A stretch of DNA of 64,000 bases from SR-FBR-E99 sp963732365 (GTDB taxonomy: Bacteria; Bacteroidota; Bacteroidia; Bacteroidales; VadinHA17): contig CAVSZC010000001.1 of NCBI GenBank assembly GCA_963732365.1, positions 248,001-312,000 of the forward strand, written 5' to 3'. This document shows, piece after piece, positions 53,750-62,702 of the stretch; within the stretch, counting starts at the first letter, position 1, and the number at the start of each line of letters is the position of its first letter. The notes beneath the pieces were generated by a model. It worked only from the letters and a program-made list of their open reading frames with translations. It did no database searches and was not told where the DNA came from. The translations under genes and the position numbers were made by a program.

Positions 53750-55720
53750 TTATTTCTTACCAGACTTGTAGCCTCTCTGTTTGGCTGCTTCCTCCAGCCT
53801 TGCCTGCCATTTGGATTTTTTGACCGGTTTTTTTCTGTTCTCCTCTATCTTCCTGAGTATCTCGGACTCACTGACAAAGCGGCGTGATATCTCCGTCTGA
53901 GCTATTGAGATCACGTTTGCAAGGAAATAATAATATGTCAGACCTGCTGAGAAGTTATTCAGTATCAGCATAAACATAACCGGCATCATGTACATCATCG
54001 CCTTCATCCCCGGCATCTGCTCCTGTCCGCCCATAGGATTACTTATCTTTGTGGAGATGATGGTTGATACCGTCATAAGGAGTGTAAAAAGACTGACATG
54101 ATCACCGTACATTGGTATCGTGAACGGCAGGTTCATTATCGAATCATAAGTCGATAGATCATCTGCCCAGAGGAACGATTGCTGCCTAAGTTCTATCGAG
54201 GCAGGGAAGAAACGGAACATCGCGAAGAGGATAGGCATCTGCAGCATCATGGGAAGACAGCCACCCATAGGGCTGACCCCGGCCTTCTTGTAGAGATCCA
54301 TGGTGGCCTGCTGCTTCTTCAGGGCTTCATCCTGCTTGGGAAATTTCTTGGCAAGCTCGTCAACCATCGGCTTCATTACCCGCATCTTGGCCTGAGAGAT
54401 GAATGAACGGTGTGTGAGCGGGAACAGAACTATCTTAATTAAAAGGGTCAGAATCAGAATTATGAGACCATAGCTGACAATAAAATTATCAAGGATGTTG
54501 AAGATAGGAATGATGACATACTGGTTTATCCACCTGATAATATTCCTACCCAGGAAAACCAGCTCTTCCATCTCCATCTCATACTTTTTCAATAAGGTAA
54601 AGCTGTTTGGTCCAAAATACATCTTCATCTTCACCGTTGAAGACTCAGCCTGAGCATATGCAATCCCTATCTCTGATTCAAAATATCTGAGATATTTTGA
54701 GGTGGGGTCTGCCTTTGTTGACGAGATGAAAGCATTGAGGAAGTAATCTTCAGCTATCAGCACTGATGAAAAAAACTGGTCTTTGTATGCAATCCAGTCA
54801 GTCCTGAGAAGACTTGCTGTCTCGACATCCTTTTTCTGTCTCGCCACCAGATCTTCCACCCCCTCCTGGTTTACTTTGTACTTCAGGCCTGTGTACATTT
54901 CCTCGTTCTGTCTGCCCTTTTCCTGCTGCGGAACGTACATCTTCCAGTCAAATGCAAGTGAGGTAGTGTTTGCCGGAACAACGGAGCCGAGTGAGAGGAA
55001 CCTGGTCTCAAAGTCGACCATGTACTCGCCAGGGTGAAGAGTGTAGAGATACTCAATAGCTGTGCCGTTCTCAGCCATCAGGCTCATCGTCAGCACTGCC
55101 GGCTGGTCATTGACTTTTATCGGACCTGAATAATCCCTCGGTTTGAAGAAAAGGTCGTTGGTTTGTATTGCCTTATTATCCGAGGTAAAGAATTTATATC
55201 CGAAGACGGTAGAGTCGCCGTCAAATAATATCACAGGAAGCGAATCATAAGTCTTATATTCTTTAAGCAGGACAGAATGTATTCTTCCGCCTCTTGATGC
55301 TATGGTAAGAATGATTTTGTCATTCTCAATAGTAAATAACTCGTTCTCACCCTTGACACTTCCGGAGAAAGCACCGAAGGCAGTTGTGTCTGTCACAGGT
55401 TGTTGTACTGAACCGGACGGGACTGCGGTGGTTGCAGCACCCACGATGGCTGTATCTGCCTGCTGAACCGGCTGCTGGCCGAGGCCGAGTTTGCTGTTGA
55501 GCTCTGTTACCCTGGCTATTGTCGTCTGGTCTTTCGGCCGGTACCCCAGGGCTCTTATATATGCTTCTCTTGCTTCATCGTAATCGCCTTCAGCATACAG
55601 GGAATCGGCATATTCTGTCTCTGCCTTGAAGAACTTGCCCGACCGCTGGTTGTTATATACACTGAACCCAAGGAAAATAAGAAAGATCAGAACAATACCT
55701 ATAACTGTGTTTTTATCCAT
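53750..55720 (-). CDS. yidC: Membrane protein insertase YidC
   Basis: 656 residues. An N-terminal helix (KNTVIGIVLIFLIFLGFSVY) precedes a TPR-like insert (YADSLYAEGDYDEAREAYIRALGY, about 36-60) that is unusual for E. coli YidC but typical of Bacteroidota. A periplasmic beta domain spans about 115-365, and then the five-helix insertase core (LILTLLIKIVLFPLTHRSFISQAKM, GVSPMGGCLPMMLQMPILFAMF). It inserts and folds inner-membrane proteins with or without Sec. Last gene of the DUF349-pyrG-yidC unit, 22 bases after pyrG. Confidence 0.97.
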   Translation of the reverse strand: MDKNTVIGIVLIFLIFLGFSVYNNQRSGKFFKAETEYADSLYAEGDYDEAREAYIRALGYRPKDQTTIARVTELNSKLGLGQQPVQQADTAIVGAATTAVPSGSVQQPVTDTTAFGAFSGSVKGENELFTIENDKIILTIASRGGRIHSVLLKEYKTYDSLPVILFDGDSTVFGYKFFTSDNKAIQTNDLFFKPRDYSGPIKVNDQPAVLTMSLMAENGTAIEYLYTLHPGEYMVDFETRFLSLGSVVPANTTSLAFDWKMYVPQQEKGRQNEEMYTGLKYKVNQEGVEDLVARQKKDVETASLLRTDWIAYKDQFFSSVLIAEDYFLNAFISSTKADPTSKYLRYFESEIGIAYAQAESSTVKMKMYFGPNSFTLLKKYEMEMEELVFLGRNIIRWINQYVIIPIFNILDNFIVSYGLIILILTLLIKIVLFPLTHRSFISQAKMRVMKPMVDELAKKFPKQDEALKKQQATMDLYKKAGVSPMGGCLPMMLQMPILFAMFRFFPASIELRQQSFLWADDLSTYDSIMNLPFTIPMYGDHVSLFTLLMTVSTIISTKISNPMGGQEQMPGMKAMMYMMPVMFMLILNNFSAGLTYYYFLANVISIAQTEISRRFVSESEILRKIEENRKKPVKKSKWQARLEEAAKQRGYKSGKK

Positions 55721-55742
55721 TACTTAATTTTTCTGTTTGAAA

Positions 55743-57347
55743 TTACTTTTTTATGCAAGCTTTGACGAACCCGACGAACAGTGGGTGAGGTCTGAGGACC
55801 GTACTGCTGTACTCAGGATGGAACTGTACTCCGACAAACCATCTTTGTGACGGTATCTCAACTATCTCAACAAGACCTGACTGCGGGTTTATTCCGCAGG
55901 GTATCATGCCTGCGTTCCTGAAATCAGTCAGGTACCTGTTGTTAAACTCATATCTGTGACGGTGACGTTCCCCTATCTCCTCTTTCCTGTAACACTTATA
56001 AGCCTCTGATCCATGCATCAGTTCACATTTGTAGCTGCCAAGCCTCATTGTGCCACCTTTTTCGGTCACACTCTTCTGTTCTTCCATGAGGTCGATGACC
56101 GGGTGTTTTGCCTTAGGGTTTATCTCTGTCGAGTGGGCTCCGTCAAGGCCCAGAACGTTTCTGGCAAATTCAACCACCGCGCACTGCATTCCCAGGCAGA
56201 TGCCAAAGAACGGTATGTCATTTGTACGCGCATAGTTGACTGTAAGCAGTTTGCCGTCAATGCCTCTGGATCCGAATCCGGGGGCGACCAGTATCCCGTC
56301 ATAATCTTTCAGCGTCGACACATAATTAGTCTCATCTATCTCTTCTGAATGGACATATGTCAGCTCAACCTTGGTCTCGTTGGCTGCACCGGCATGAACG
56401 AATGCCTCTGAAATTGATTTATATGCATCGGCAAGTTCAACATATTTGCCGACAAGGGCTATCCTGACACGGTGTGCCGGATTATGGAGTTTATGAAGAA
56501 ACTCCTTCCACTCGTCGAGCATTGGCTCATTGCCGGCCGGAAGGCCCAGCTTACGGAGGACGGTGGTGTCAAGCATCTCCTGCTGCATCCTTATCGGCAC
56601 TTCGTATATCGTTGACACATCAATCGATTCCACAACAGCGCCTGCTTCAACGTTACAGAAGAGCGCCACCTTTCTGCGAAGATCATCTGTCAGGCTCTTT
56701 TCTGTTCTCAGCACCAGTATATCAGGCTGTATACCCTCTTCGAGAAGCATCTTCACAGAGTGCTGGGTTGGTTTTGTCTTCAGCTCTTTCGATGCTGACA
56801 GGAAAGGAACGAGAGTAAGGTGAATCACGATACAGTTCTGGGGCCCGTGCTCCCACCTCAGCTGCCTCACGGCTTCAATATAGGGAAGAGATTCAATGTC
56901 GCCGACGGTACCGCCTATCTCCGTGATGACTATCTCGAACTTGCCACCTGACCCGACAAGCTTTATTCTTCGTTTAATCTCATCGGTTATATGGGGGATT
57001 ACCTGCACGGTCTTTCCAAGGTAATCGCCTTTGCGTTCTTTGTTGATTACAGACTGGTAGATCCTTCCCGTGGTAACATTGTTTGCCTGGGAGGTGGGTA
57101 CATTTAGAAAACGCTCATAATGACCCAGATCAAGATCGGTCTCTGCTCCGTCATTTGTCACATAGCACTCACCGTGTTCATACGGATTAAGTGTTCCGGG
57201 ATCAACATTGATGTACGGATCAAGCTTCTGGATTGTGACAGAGTAACCTCGTGCCTGAAGCAGCTTGGCAAGTGACGCCGAAATGATCCCTTTACCCAGC
57301 GATGACGTTACCCCGCCAGTCACGAAAATGTACTTAACTTCAGTCAC
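55743..57347 (-). CDS. pyrG: CTP synthase
   Basis: 534 residues, GTG start. The synthetase half begins YIFVTGGVTSSLGKGI (P-loop-like) with KLDPYINVDPGTLNPYEHGE. The glutamine amidotransferase half has the nucleophile cysteine in FGICLGMQ and the His-Glu pair in GVQFHPEYSS. It makes CTP from UTP, ATP and glutamine in the cytoplasm and is normally regulated by CTP and GTP. Gene order pyrG-yidC is common in the phylum. Confidence 0.98.
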   Translation of the reverse strand: MTEVKYIFVTGGVTSSLGKGIISASLAKLLQARGYSVTIQKLDPYINVDPGTLNPYEHGECYVTNDGAETDLDLGHYERFLNVPTSQANNVTTGRIYQSVINKERKGDYLGKTVQVIPHITDEIKRRIKLVGSGGKFEIVITEIGGTVGDIESLPYIEAVRQLRWEHGPQNCIVIHLTLVPFLSASKELKTKPTQHSVKMLLEEGIQPDILVLRTEKSLTDDLRRKVALFCNVEAGAVVESIDVSTIYEVPIRMQQEMLDTTVLRKLGLPAGNEPMLDEWKEFLHKLHNPAHRVRIALVGKYVELADAYKSISEAFVHAGAANETKVELTYVHSEEIDETNYVSTLKDYDGILVAPGFGSRGIDGKLLTVNYARTNDIPFFGICLGMQCAVVEFARNVLGLDGAHSTEINPKAKHPVIDLMEEQKSVTEKGGTMRLGSYKCELMHGSEAYKCYRKEEIGERHRHRYEFNNRYLTDFRNAGMIPCGINPQSGLVEIVEIPSQRWFVGVQFHPEYSSTVLRPHPLFVGFVKACIKK

Positions 57348-57378
57348 TGTTATGTTGAATTGTTGTCAGGTATGCGAT

Positions 57379-59433
57379 TTACTCTTCAAACATCGAACTG
57401 TCAATCAGCTTCACCTTTTCTTCCAGCATCTTAATATTCCTTTTTGCATCGGCAATTTTCTCCTCCACCTCTTTGATCATGGTGTCGGCATTTTTTGATT
57501 TTGCAAAGAACCCGATATTGTTCTCCCAGAGAACTATGTCACTTTCAAGCTGTTTGATCTTGCTGAAGAACTTCTCACGCTCGTTTCTCACCTTGCGTGC
57601 TGCCCGCGGATTTGACATTGCATTATCAACCTTGCTGCGGTATCTGAGAATATTCTTATCCTCGTCGTCAAGCTTGAGCCTGTCAAACTGTTTGTTGAGT
57701 GCATCCTTGTACCTGCGCGCTATCTCATCCTTTTTATTGATCGGGACGTAGCCTGTTTCAGTCCATCTTTTCTGAATATCCTTCAGTCGCTCGAAGCCTG
57801 CCTTGAGGTCTTCACCCGGGTCAAAGCCTTCCAGTTCTTCAATGAGTGCCAGCTTGGTGTTCAGGTTATCTTCGTATGAGGTATCCCTTCCGGCAAAATA
57901 CTCCGATTTATGTGAAAAGAATGTGTCGCACGCTTTGCGGAACCGTTTCCATATCTTTTCTGAGTATTTCTTAGGCACGGGTCCTATCTCCTTCCACTCT
58001 TTCTGAAGCCTGATGAGCATCTCTGAAGTATCTTTCCAGTCAGTGCTCTCCTGAAGTGCTTCAGCCTTCATGCACAACTCGGTCTTCAGCTGAAGGTTCC
58101 GTACCTGTACCTCCTTGTTTTCGGCAAAGAAAGAGCGTTTCTTTTCAAAGAATTTATCACACGCTGCCCTGAAACGCAGATATATCTTGTTGTTATGTTT
58201 TTTGGGAGCAAACCCCAGTGTTCTCCACAGTTTCTGACATTCAAGAATGGCATCCGACTTCTCCCTGAAGTCGGAGAAGGTCAGTATCTCTACGGCAGCA
58301 ATCTCCTCAACCTTCTCACAGAGGGCAATCTTGGCATCGAGATTCCTTTTCTGCTCATCCTTCTGTTTCTCGAAAAACTCATGATGCCTCTTGTTTACCT
58401 TTGCAGTAGCCTCGCGGAAACGCTCCCAGATGTCGTTCTTACTCTCGTGGGGCACAGGACCTATCTCACGCCACTGATTATGATAGTCCTGCAGAAGCTT
58501 GAAGGCATTGACGGCATTATGCTCCATCAGCAGCTCTTCAGCCTTTTCGCAGAGGACGATCTTAAGTTCAAGGTTCTTTTTCAGATCGAGATCCCTGAGC
58601 TCGCGGTTTATCTTGATATAATCATAAAAGACCTCAACGCTGTGGTGGTAACTCTCCCACAGGTCTTTCAGGGCTCCCTGTGGCACTATGCCGGTTGAAT
58701 GCCACTCATTCTGCAGGTTTCTGAATTCCTGGAATGTTTTGTTAATGGCCTCCTCGCGGTTCACCAGTTCCTTGATCTTCTCAATGATCTCGTGCTTCTT
58801 ACGGAGGTTTTCCTGCTTTTCGCTTTCCTGTATCTTGTTGTAATCGCTCTTCCGGTTACGGTAGTATTCAAGGATCACCTTGATCTGGTTCTCGAGCTCA
58901 TCAGGCTCAGGTCTGAACTCCTCTATGTTCCCCCCCTCCTTGGCAAAATTGAGCCTCTTCTCGTTGAATTCAGCCTTAGTCTTCTTGTAGAAGACCTCTT
59001 TAATCCTGCTGACGTCATCTGTTATTTCGGAAGGGGCCCTGTTATCGACAATCAATTTAAGTGTCTCCACCAGTTCTTTCCTGGAGAAGCCGGTGTAATC
59101 AACCGGCGGGAGGGTTATTTCATCATAATTGACAGCCTCCTCTTCAGGGACAGATTCATCAGTCGTTTCGTCAAGTGCTTCAGCCTCTGCCACCTCCTCC
59201 CGGGGAGCAGATTCTTCAATCTTATCAACGGGTGATTCTGCCAATGGAGCCTCCTCTTCAGGGGGCTCTTCAGCTATAATCTCATCATCAGTTTGCTCTT
59301 CAGCCAGTGCTGTTTCGGCAACTGCTTCCAGTGGTGCAATTTCAACGGATTCTTCTCCATTAACTTCAGATGCTTTGTCTTCAGCATCGAATTGTTCATC
59401 ATGAACAGAGTTTACCGGATCTTTGGTAGTCAT
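57379..59433 (-). CDS. DUF349-repeat coiled-coil protein
   Basis: 684 residues. Residues 1-125 are a Glu/Ala-rich acidic segment of low complexity (EEPPEEEAPLAES). From about 190 on come five or so DUF349 units, each with a WxxxGxVP-type core (NEWHSTGIVPQGALKDLWESY, QWREIGPVPHESKNDIWERF, EWKEIGPVPKKYSEKIWKRF). The C-terminus is coiled coil. It is probably cytoplasmic. The family is frequent in Bacteroidota and Actinobacteria without assigned function. First gene of the pyrG-yidC unit, 31 bases before pyrG. Confidence 0.88.
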   Translation of the reverse strand: MTTKDPVNSVHDEQFDAEDKASEVNGEESVEIAPLEAVAETALAEEQTDDEIIAEEPPEEEAPLAESPVDKIEESAPREEVAEAEALDETTDESVPEEEAVNYDEITLPPVDYTGFSRKELVETLKLIVDNRAPSEITDDVSRIKEVFYKKTKAEFNEKRLNFAKEGGNIEEFRPEPDELENQIKVILEYYRNRKSDYNKIQESEKQENLRKKHEIIEKIKELVNREEAINKTFQEFRNLQNEWHSTGIVPQGALKDLWESYHHSVEVFYDYIKINRELRDLDLKKNLELKIVLCEKAEELLMEHNAVNAFKLLQDYHNQWREIGPVPHESKNDIWERFREATAKVNKRHHEFFEKQKDEQKRNLDAKIALCEKVEEIAAVEILTFSDFREKSDAILECQKLWRTLGFAPKKHNNKIYLRFRAACDKFFEKKRSFFAENKEVQVRNLQLKTELCMKAEALQESTDWKDTSEMLIRLQKEWKEIGPVPKKYSEKIWKRFRKACDTFFSHKSEYFAGRDTSYEDNLNTKLALIEELEGFDPGEDLKAGFERLKDIQKRWTETGYVPINKKDEIARRYKDALNKQFDRLKLDDEDKNILRYRSKVDNAMSNPRAARKVRNEREKFFSKIKQLESDIVLWENNIGFFAKSKNADTMIKEVEEKIADAKRNIKMLEEKVKLIDSSMFEE

Positions 59434-59583
59434 CTTTAATCCTTTTAGATCAGTGCATTATGCAACGGCGGGCACCGCAATGCTCCCCATTTTTCAATCC
59501 ACGAAAATAATGGATTATTGGTAAAACTCAAACCATTACGTCATTTAAATAAAACAGGCATGTGCGCGAACGGTCAAATAATA

Positions 59584-59591
59584 TAACTTTG
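59584..59591 (+). promoter_or_regulatory. Putative -7 box for the 58-residue gene
   Basis: TAACTTTG fits TAnnTTTG and ends 26 bases before the ATG at 59618. No TTG is found at the right distance upstream. Confidence 0.4.
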
Positions 59592-59617
59592 AAGCTTCTG
59601 TTTCAGTCAACTAAACT

Positions 59618-59794
59618 ATGGAAACGAAAGACATTTTAATTTTTGCCTTTGTGGCTCTGGCCCTGGGAATAAGGCTCTATATGAATTACATGAAGAAGAA
59701 GAAGGGGACTGACCCCAAAGTTGGTAAGGCTTCCGGCAGAGGGGAACAGTTGCGCGGGCAGCCTGACGATTATGAGCCGTACTCTAAAAAATAG
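59618..59794 (+). CDS. 58-residue single-helix membrane protein
   Basis: ATG to TAG encodes METKDILIFAFVALALGI followed by RLYMNYMKKKKG and a charged, proline-poor C-terminus ending DDYEPYSKK. One hydrophobic helix (residues 6-20) and a positive flank predict an inner-membrane protein with the C-terminus in the cytoplasm. A -7 box lies 26 bases upstream, and there is no competing gene on either strand. I do not recognise a family. It has no double-glycine leader, so it is not an obvious substrate of the C39 exporter whose gene converges 10 bases away. Confidence 0.6.
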   Translation: METKDILIFAFVALALGIRLYMNYMKKKKGTDPKVGKASGRGEQLRGQPDDYEPYSKK

Positions 59795-59804
59795 GGCCTG
59801 ATGG

Positions 59805-61991
59805 CTAGGCTCCCAGCTCAAGCTGATCTTTAACAAGCCTGTAGTAGGATCCTTTCCTGCGTATCAGTTCCTCGTGATTACCTGCCTCAGCAATGTTTCC
59901 TTTTTCGAGGACCACAATCAGGTCGGCGTATCTCACTGTACTGAGCCGATGTGCGACGATGATGACCGTACGGCCTGCATAGAAGGCTGAAAGGTTTCCG
60001 ACTATCAGCCTTTCATTGGAGGCGTCGAGAGCACCCGTTGCCTCATCAAGCAAAAGGAGTGACGGTTCCTTGTATATTACCCTGGCGATAAGAATCCTCT
60101 GTTTCTGTCCCTGGCTGAGACCGTGACCACCCTGGCCCACGCGGGTATTGAGCCCTGCCGGCAGATTATCGAGCAGCGACTGAAGGTTTGCCACCCTGAG
60201 GGCATTCGTGACCCGATGCATCTCCGGAGAGTCATGACCCGGAGCAATGTTGGCAAGTATGGTATCGGGGAAAATATATCCATCCTGCATAACAACACCT
60301 GTTGCGCGCCTGAGTGATGTCACGCTTATATCGCCCAGGGGGGTGTCATTGATGGTTATCAGTCCCTTTTCCGGAGTGTAAAACCCCATCAGCAGTTTCA
60401 GGAAAGTTGTCTTACCCGAGCCGCTCTCTCCTACCACAGCCGTGATCTTTCCCGGCGGAATGACGAGGTTGAGATCATTAATGACCCATGGCGAGCCGGG
60501 CCCTTCGTATCTGAACGAGAGATCACTGACAGCTATTCTCATCTCACCCGGTGCCAGCCACTCTTTCTTAGTGTCAGCCGGCTCTTCGGGATCCATGGCA
60601 TGAACCTCCGCCAGCCTTTCCAGGCTTATCTTAGCATCCTGTGTCGATCGCATGAAGCTTATAATCTGTGACACAGGGCCGTTGAGCTGACCTGTTATGA
60701 ACTGCACTGCAAGCATCATGCCCAGCGTCATAGTGCCATTGATGACAGAAGTGGCTGATATGACAGTAATAATAATGTTGGCCGACTCGTGAATGAGCGT
60801 TCCCCCGGCAGTCTGAAACTGGAAAATCTTCAGCCCCTTCACCCTTGTCTTATGCATCTCCTCCTGCAGTGCCTCCCACTCTCTTCTGTTTCTGACCTCA
60901 TTCCCGGCGAGCTTGATCTCCTGCATGCCGTTAACTATGTTGATCATCTTGTTCCCTGTCTCAGCCATCTGCCTGAAGCGCATATTGTCAAGCCTTTCCC
61001 TTGAGGGCATATAGACGGCAACGTAGAGAAGGTAAAGAATGGTTCCCGCAAGAAAGACCAGCAGCACGGGGATGCTGTAAAATGCCAGAACGATTCCAAA
61101 GACCATGAAATTGAAGAATGAGAAGAGTATTGAAAGGCTCGAGGAGGTCAGATAACTTTCTATCCGGCTGTTGTCTTCTATCCTCTGCAGTATGTCGCCG
61201 TTCAGTTTGCTGTCGAAATAGGCGATTGGCAGGCTCATCAGCCTTGCAAGGAAGTCGGATACGATAGATATATTAAGCTTTGTCCCAAGATGCAGCAGCA
61301 GCCATCCGCGCGTGAACTCCACAGCCATTCTCCCTGCTACCAGGGCCAGCTGTCCGGCAAGGATGAGCCATATCAGCCTGATATCGTTATTCTTTATACC
61401 CCTGTCAATTATGGCCTGTGTGAGAAATGGAAAGATGAGCTGTATCAGGCTTCCCGCAACAAGACCTGCCAGGAGCAGGGCTATCTGCCTTCGGTATGGC
61501 TTCAGGTATGGCAAAAGAAATGAAAAGCCGGTTTTCGGCGGGGGATCGTCAGCGATCTGGCTGAATGAAGGTCCTGGTTCAAGAAAGAGTACCATCCCCT
61601 CAGGCTCATTATCGTTCTTTCCTGCTGACCATCCCCTGATGAACTCACTCCTGTTCATCCGGAGACGCCCGAGGGCAGGGTCGCTGACCCAAACCCTGTC
61701 ATGTGATATCCTGTTCACAACGACAAAATGGTTCTGCTGCCAGTGAACGATACAGGGCAGGGGTGCTTTCTCCGCAAGGACACTGAATGGTATCCTTACC
61801 CCTTTCACGTTGAATCCGATGCTCTCAGCTGCAGATTTCAGCCCAAGGAAAGATACCCCCTCACGGGTGATATATGCTTTTTTCCGTATCGTCTCGAGCG
61901 AAATACGCTTTCCGTGGCTTAATGCAATCATGCTTATGCAGGCCGGACCGCAGTCCATCGCATCGTATTGTCTGACAAACGGATATGTCAT
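59805..61991 (-). CDS. Peptidase C39-type ABC exporter
   Basis: 728 residues. The N-terminal C39 protease (about 1-140) keeps Q8, C14 (DCGPAC), H88 (NHFVVV) and D104 (SDPALG). Six membrane helices follow (about 160-440), then the ATPase with GESGSGKTT, signature GLSQGQKQR and LLLLDEATGALD. Such exporters cut the leader of bacteriocins or peptides after a double glycine and export the rest. No HlyD-type adaptor, immunity gene or leader-peptide gene is adjacent, so the substrate is unknown. Upstream a near-consensus -7 (TATATTTA) lies in the short divergent region shared with the sigma factor gene. Confidence 0.92.
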   Translation of the reverse strand: MTYPFVRQYDAMDCGPACISMIALSHGKRISLETIRKKAYITREGVSFLGLKSAAESIGFNVKGVRIPFSVLAEKAPLPCIVHWQQNHFVVVNRISHDRVWVSDPALGRLRMNRSEFIRGWSAGKNDNEPEGMVLFLEPGPSFSQIADDPPPKTGFSFLLPYLKPYRRQIALLLAGLVAGSLIQLIFPFLTQAIIDRGIKNNDIRLIWLILAGQLALVAGRMAVEFTRGWLLLHLGTKLNISIVSDFLARLMSLPIAYFDSKLNGDILQRIEDNSRIESYLTSSSLSILFSFFNFMVFGIVLAFYSIPVLLVFLAGTILYLLYVAVYMPSRERLDNMRFRQMAETGNKMINIVNGMQEIKLAGNEVRNRREWEALQEEMHKTRVKGLKIFQFQTAGGTLIHESANIIITVISATSVINGTMTLGMMLAVQFITGQLNGPVSQIISFMRSTQDAKISLERLAEVHAMDPEEPADTKKEWLAPGEMRIAVSDLSFRYEGPGSPWVINDLNLVIPPGKITAVVGESGSGKTTFLKLLMGFYTPEKGLITINDTPLGDISVTSLRRATGVVMQDGYIFPDTILANIAPGHDSPEMHRVTNALRVANLQSLLDNLPAGLNTRVGQGGHGLSQGQKQRILIARVIYKEPSLLLLDEATGALDASNERLIVGNLSAFYAGRTVIIVAHRLSTVRYADLIVVLEKGNIAEAGNHEELIRRKGSYYRLVKDQLELGA

Positions 61992-62054
61992 AGCTGAAGG
62001 GGCGATGTTTTTTCAATGATGTAAATATATCCATTATTTGCTGACCTCTCCGGG

Positions 62055-62702
62055 GTGACCTACACAAATGTGTTACAGAAGCATGAGAGCGTTATCGGTT
62101 GGGGAAATGCTATATTTGCCAATAATACCTCTTGCTTGGGTTTATTTAAAAAGTACTCGGACAGTGACATCATTGATGGTATCAGGAGGCAGGACAGCAA
62201 GATACTCTCTTACCTCTATGACTCCTATTATGAGGTAATCCGTGACCATCTGAAGAAGAACAGCGGATCTGACGATGACATATATGACGTACTTCAGGAG
62301 ACGGTTGTCATTCTCTATAAACAGGTAACGGGTGACGGCTTCAGGCTTACCTCTGACCTCAAGGGCTATTTCTTCGGCATAGCAAGGAATGTATGGAACA
62401 CTCAGCTCCGTTATAAAGCGCGCCACACGTCATTTGAGGGTGACATTGCAGACAGTGACGGGCAGGAAGAGATAACGAATGCAACACTCGAGAGGATTGT
62501 CTCCAGGTCATTTGCCCTGCTGAAGGAGGATTGCCAGATGGTGCTGAATCTCTACAGTGAAGGGTACAGTTATGAGGAAATAGCAAGGAAGATGGGTCTG
62601 AAGAACGAGTCATACGCAAGGCGGAAGAAGTATCTGTGTAAGGAGGCACTGATGGAGATCATCAAGACAGATCCGGAATATCAGGATCTCGGTCCCCTGT
62701 GA
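62055..62702 (+). CDS. Sigma-70 family (ECF-like) RNA polymerase sigma factor
   Basis: 215 residues as drawn from a GTG. Region 2 is YLYDSYYEVIRDHLKKNSG...DDIYDVLQETVVILYKQ (about 53-92) and region 4 is ALLKEDCQMVLNLYSEGYSYEEIARKMG (about 152-180), followed by a helix with ARRKKYLCKEAL. The first ~27 residues are not typical: a perfect -7 box TATATTTG lies inside the frame at 62110-62117, and an in-frame TTG at 62136 would give MGLFKKYSDSDIIDGI, the usual beginning of this group. The true start may therefore be 62136. No anti-sigma gene adjoins it; its 3' end overlaps the CHAT gene by 22 bases on the opposite strand. Confidence 0.85.
   Translation: MTYTNVLQKHESVIGWGNAIFANNTSCLGLFKKYSDSDIIDGIRRQDSKILSYLYDSYYEVIRDHLKKNSGSDDDIYDVLQETVVILYKQVTGDGFRLTSDLKGYFFGIARNVWNTQLRYKARHTSFEGDIADSDGQEEITNATLERIVSRSFALLKEDCQMVLNLYSEGYSYEEIARKMGLKNESYARRKKYLCKEALMEIIKTDPEYQDLGPL

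Noticed and set aside
59618..59794. 58-residue protein as the peptide substrate of the C39 exporter
   Set aside because: It lacks a double-glycine leader, has a membrane helix at its N-terminus and is on the opposite strand.
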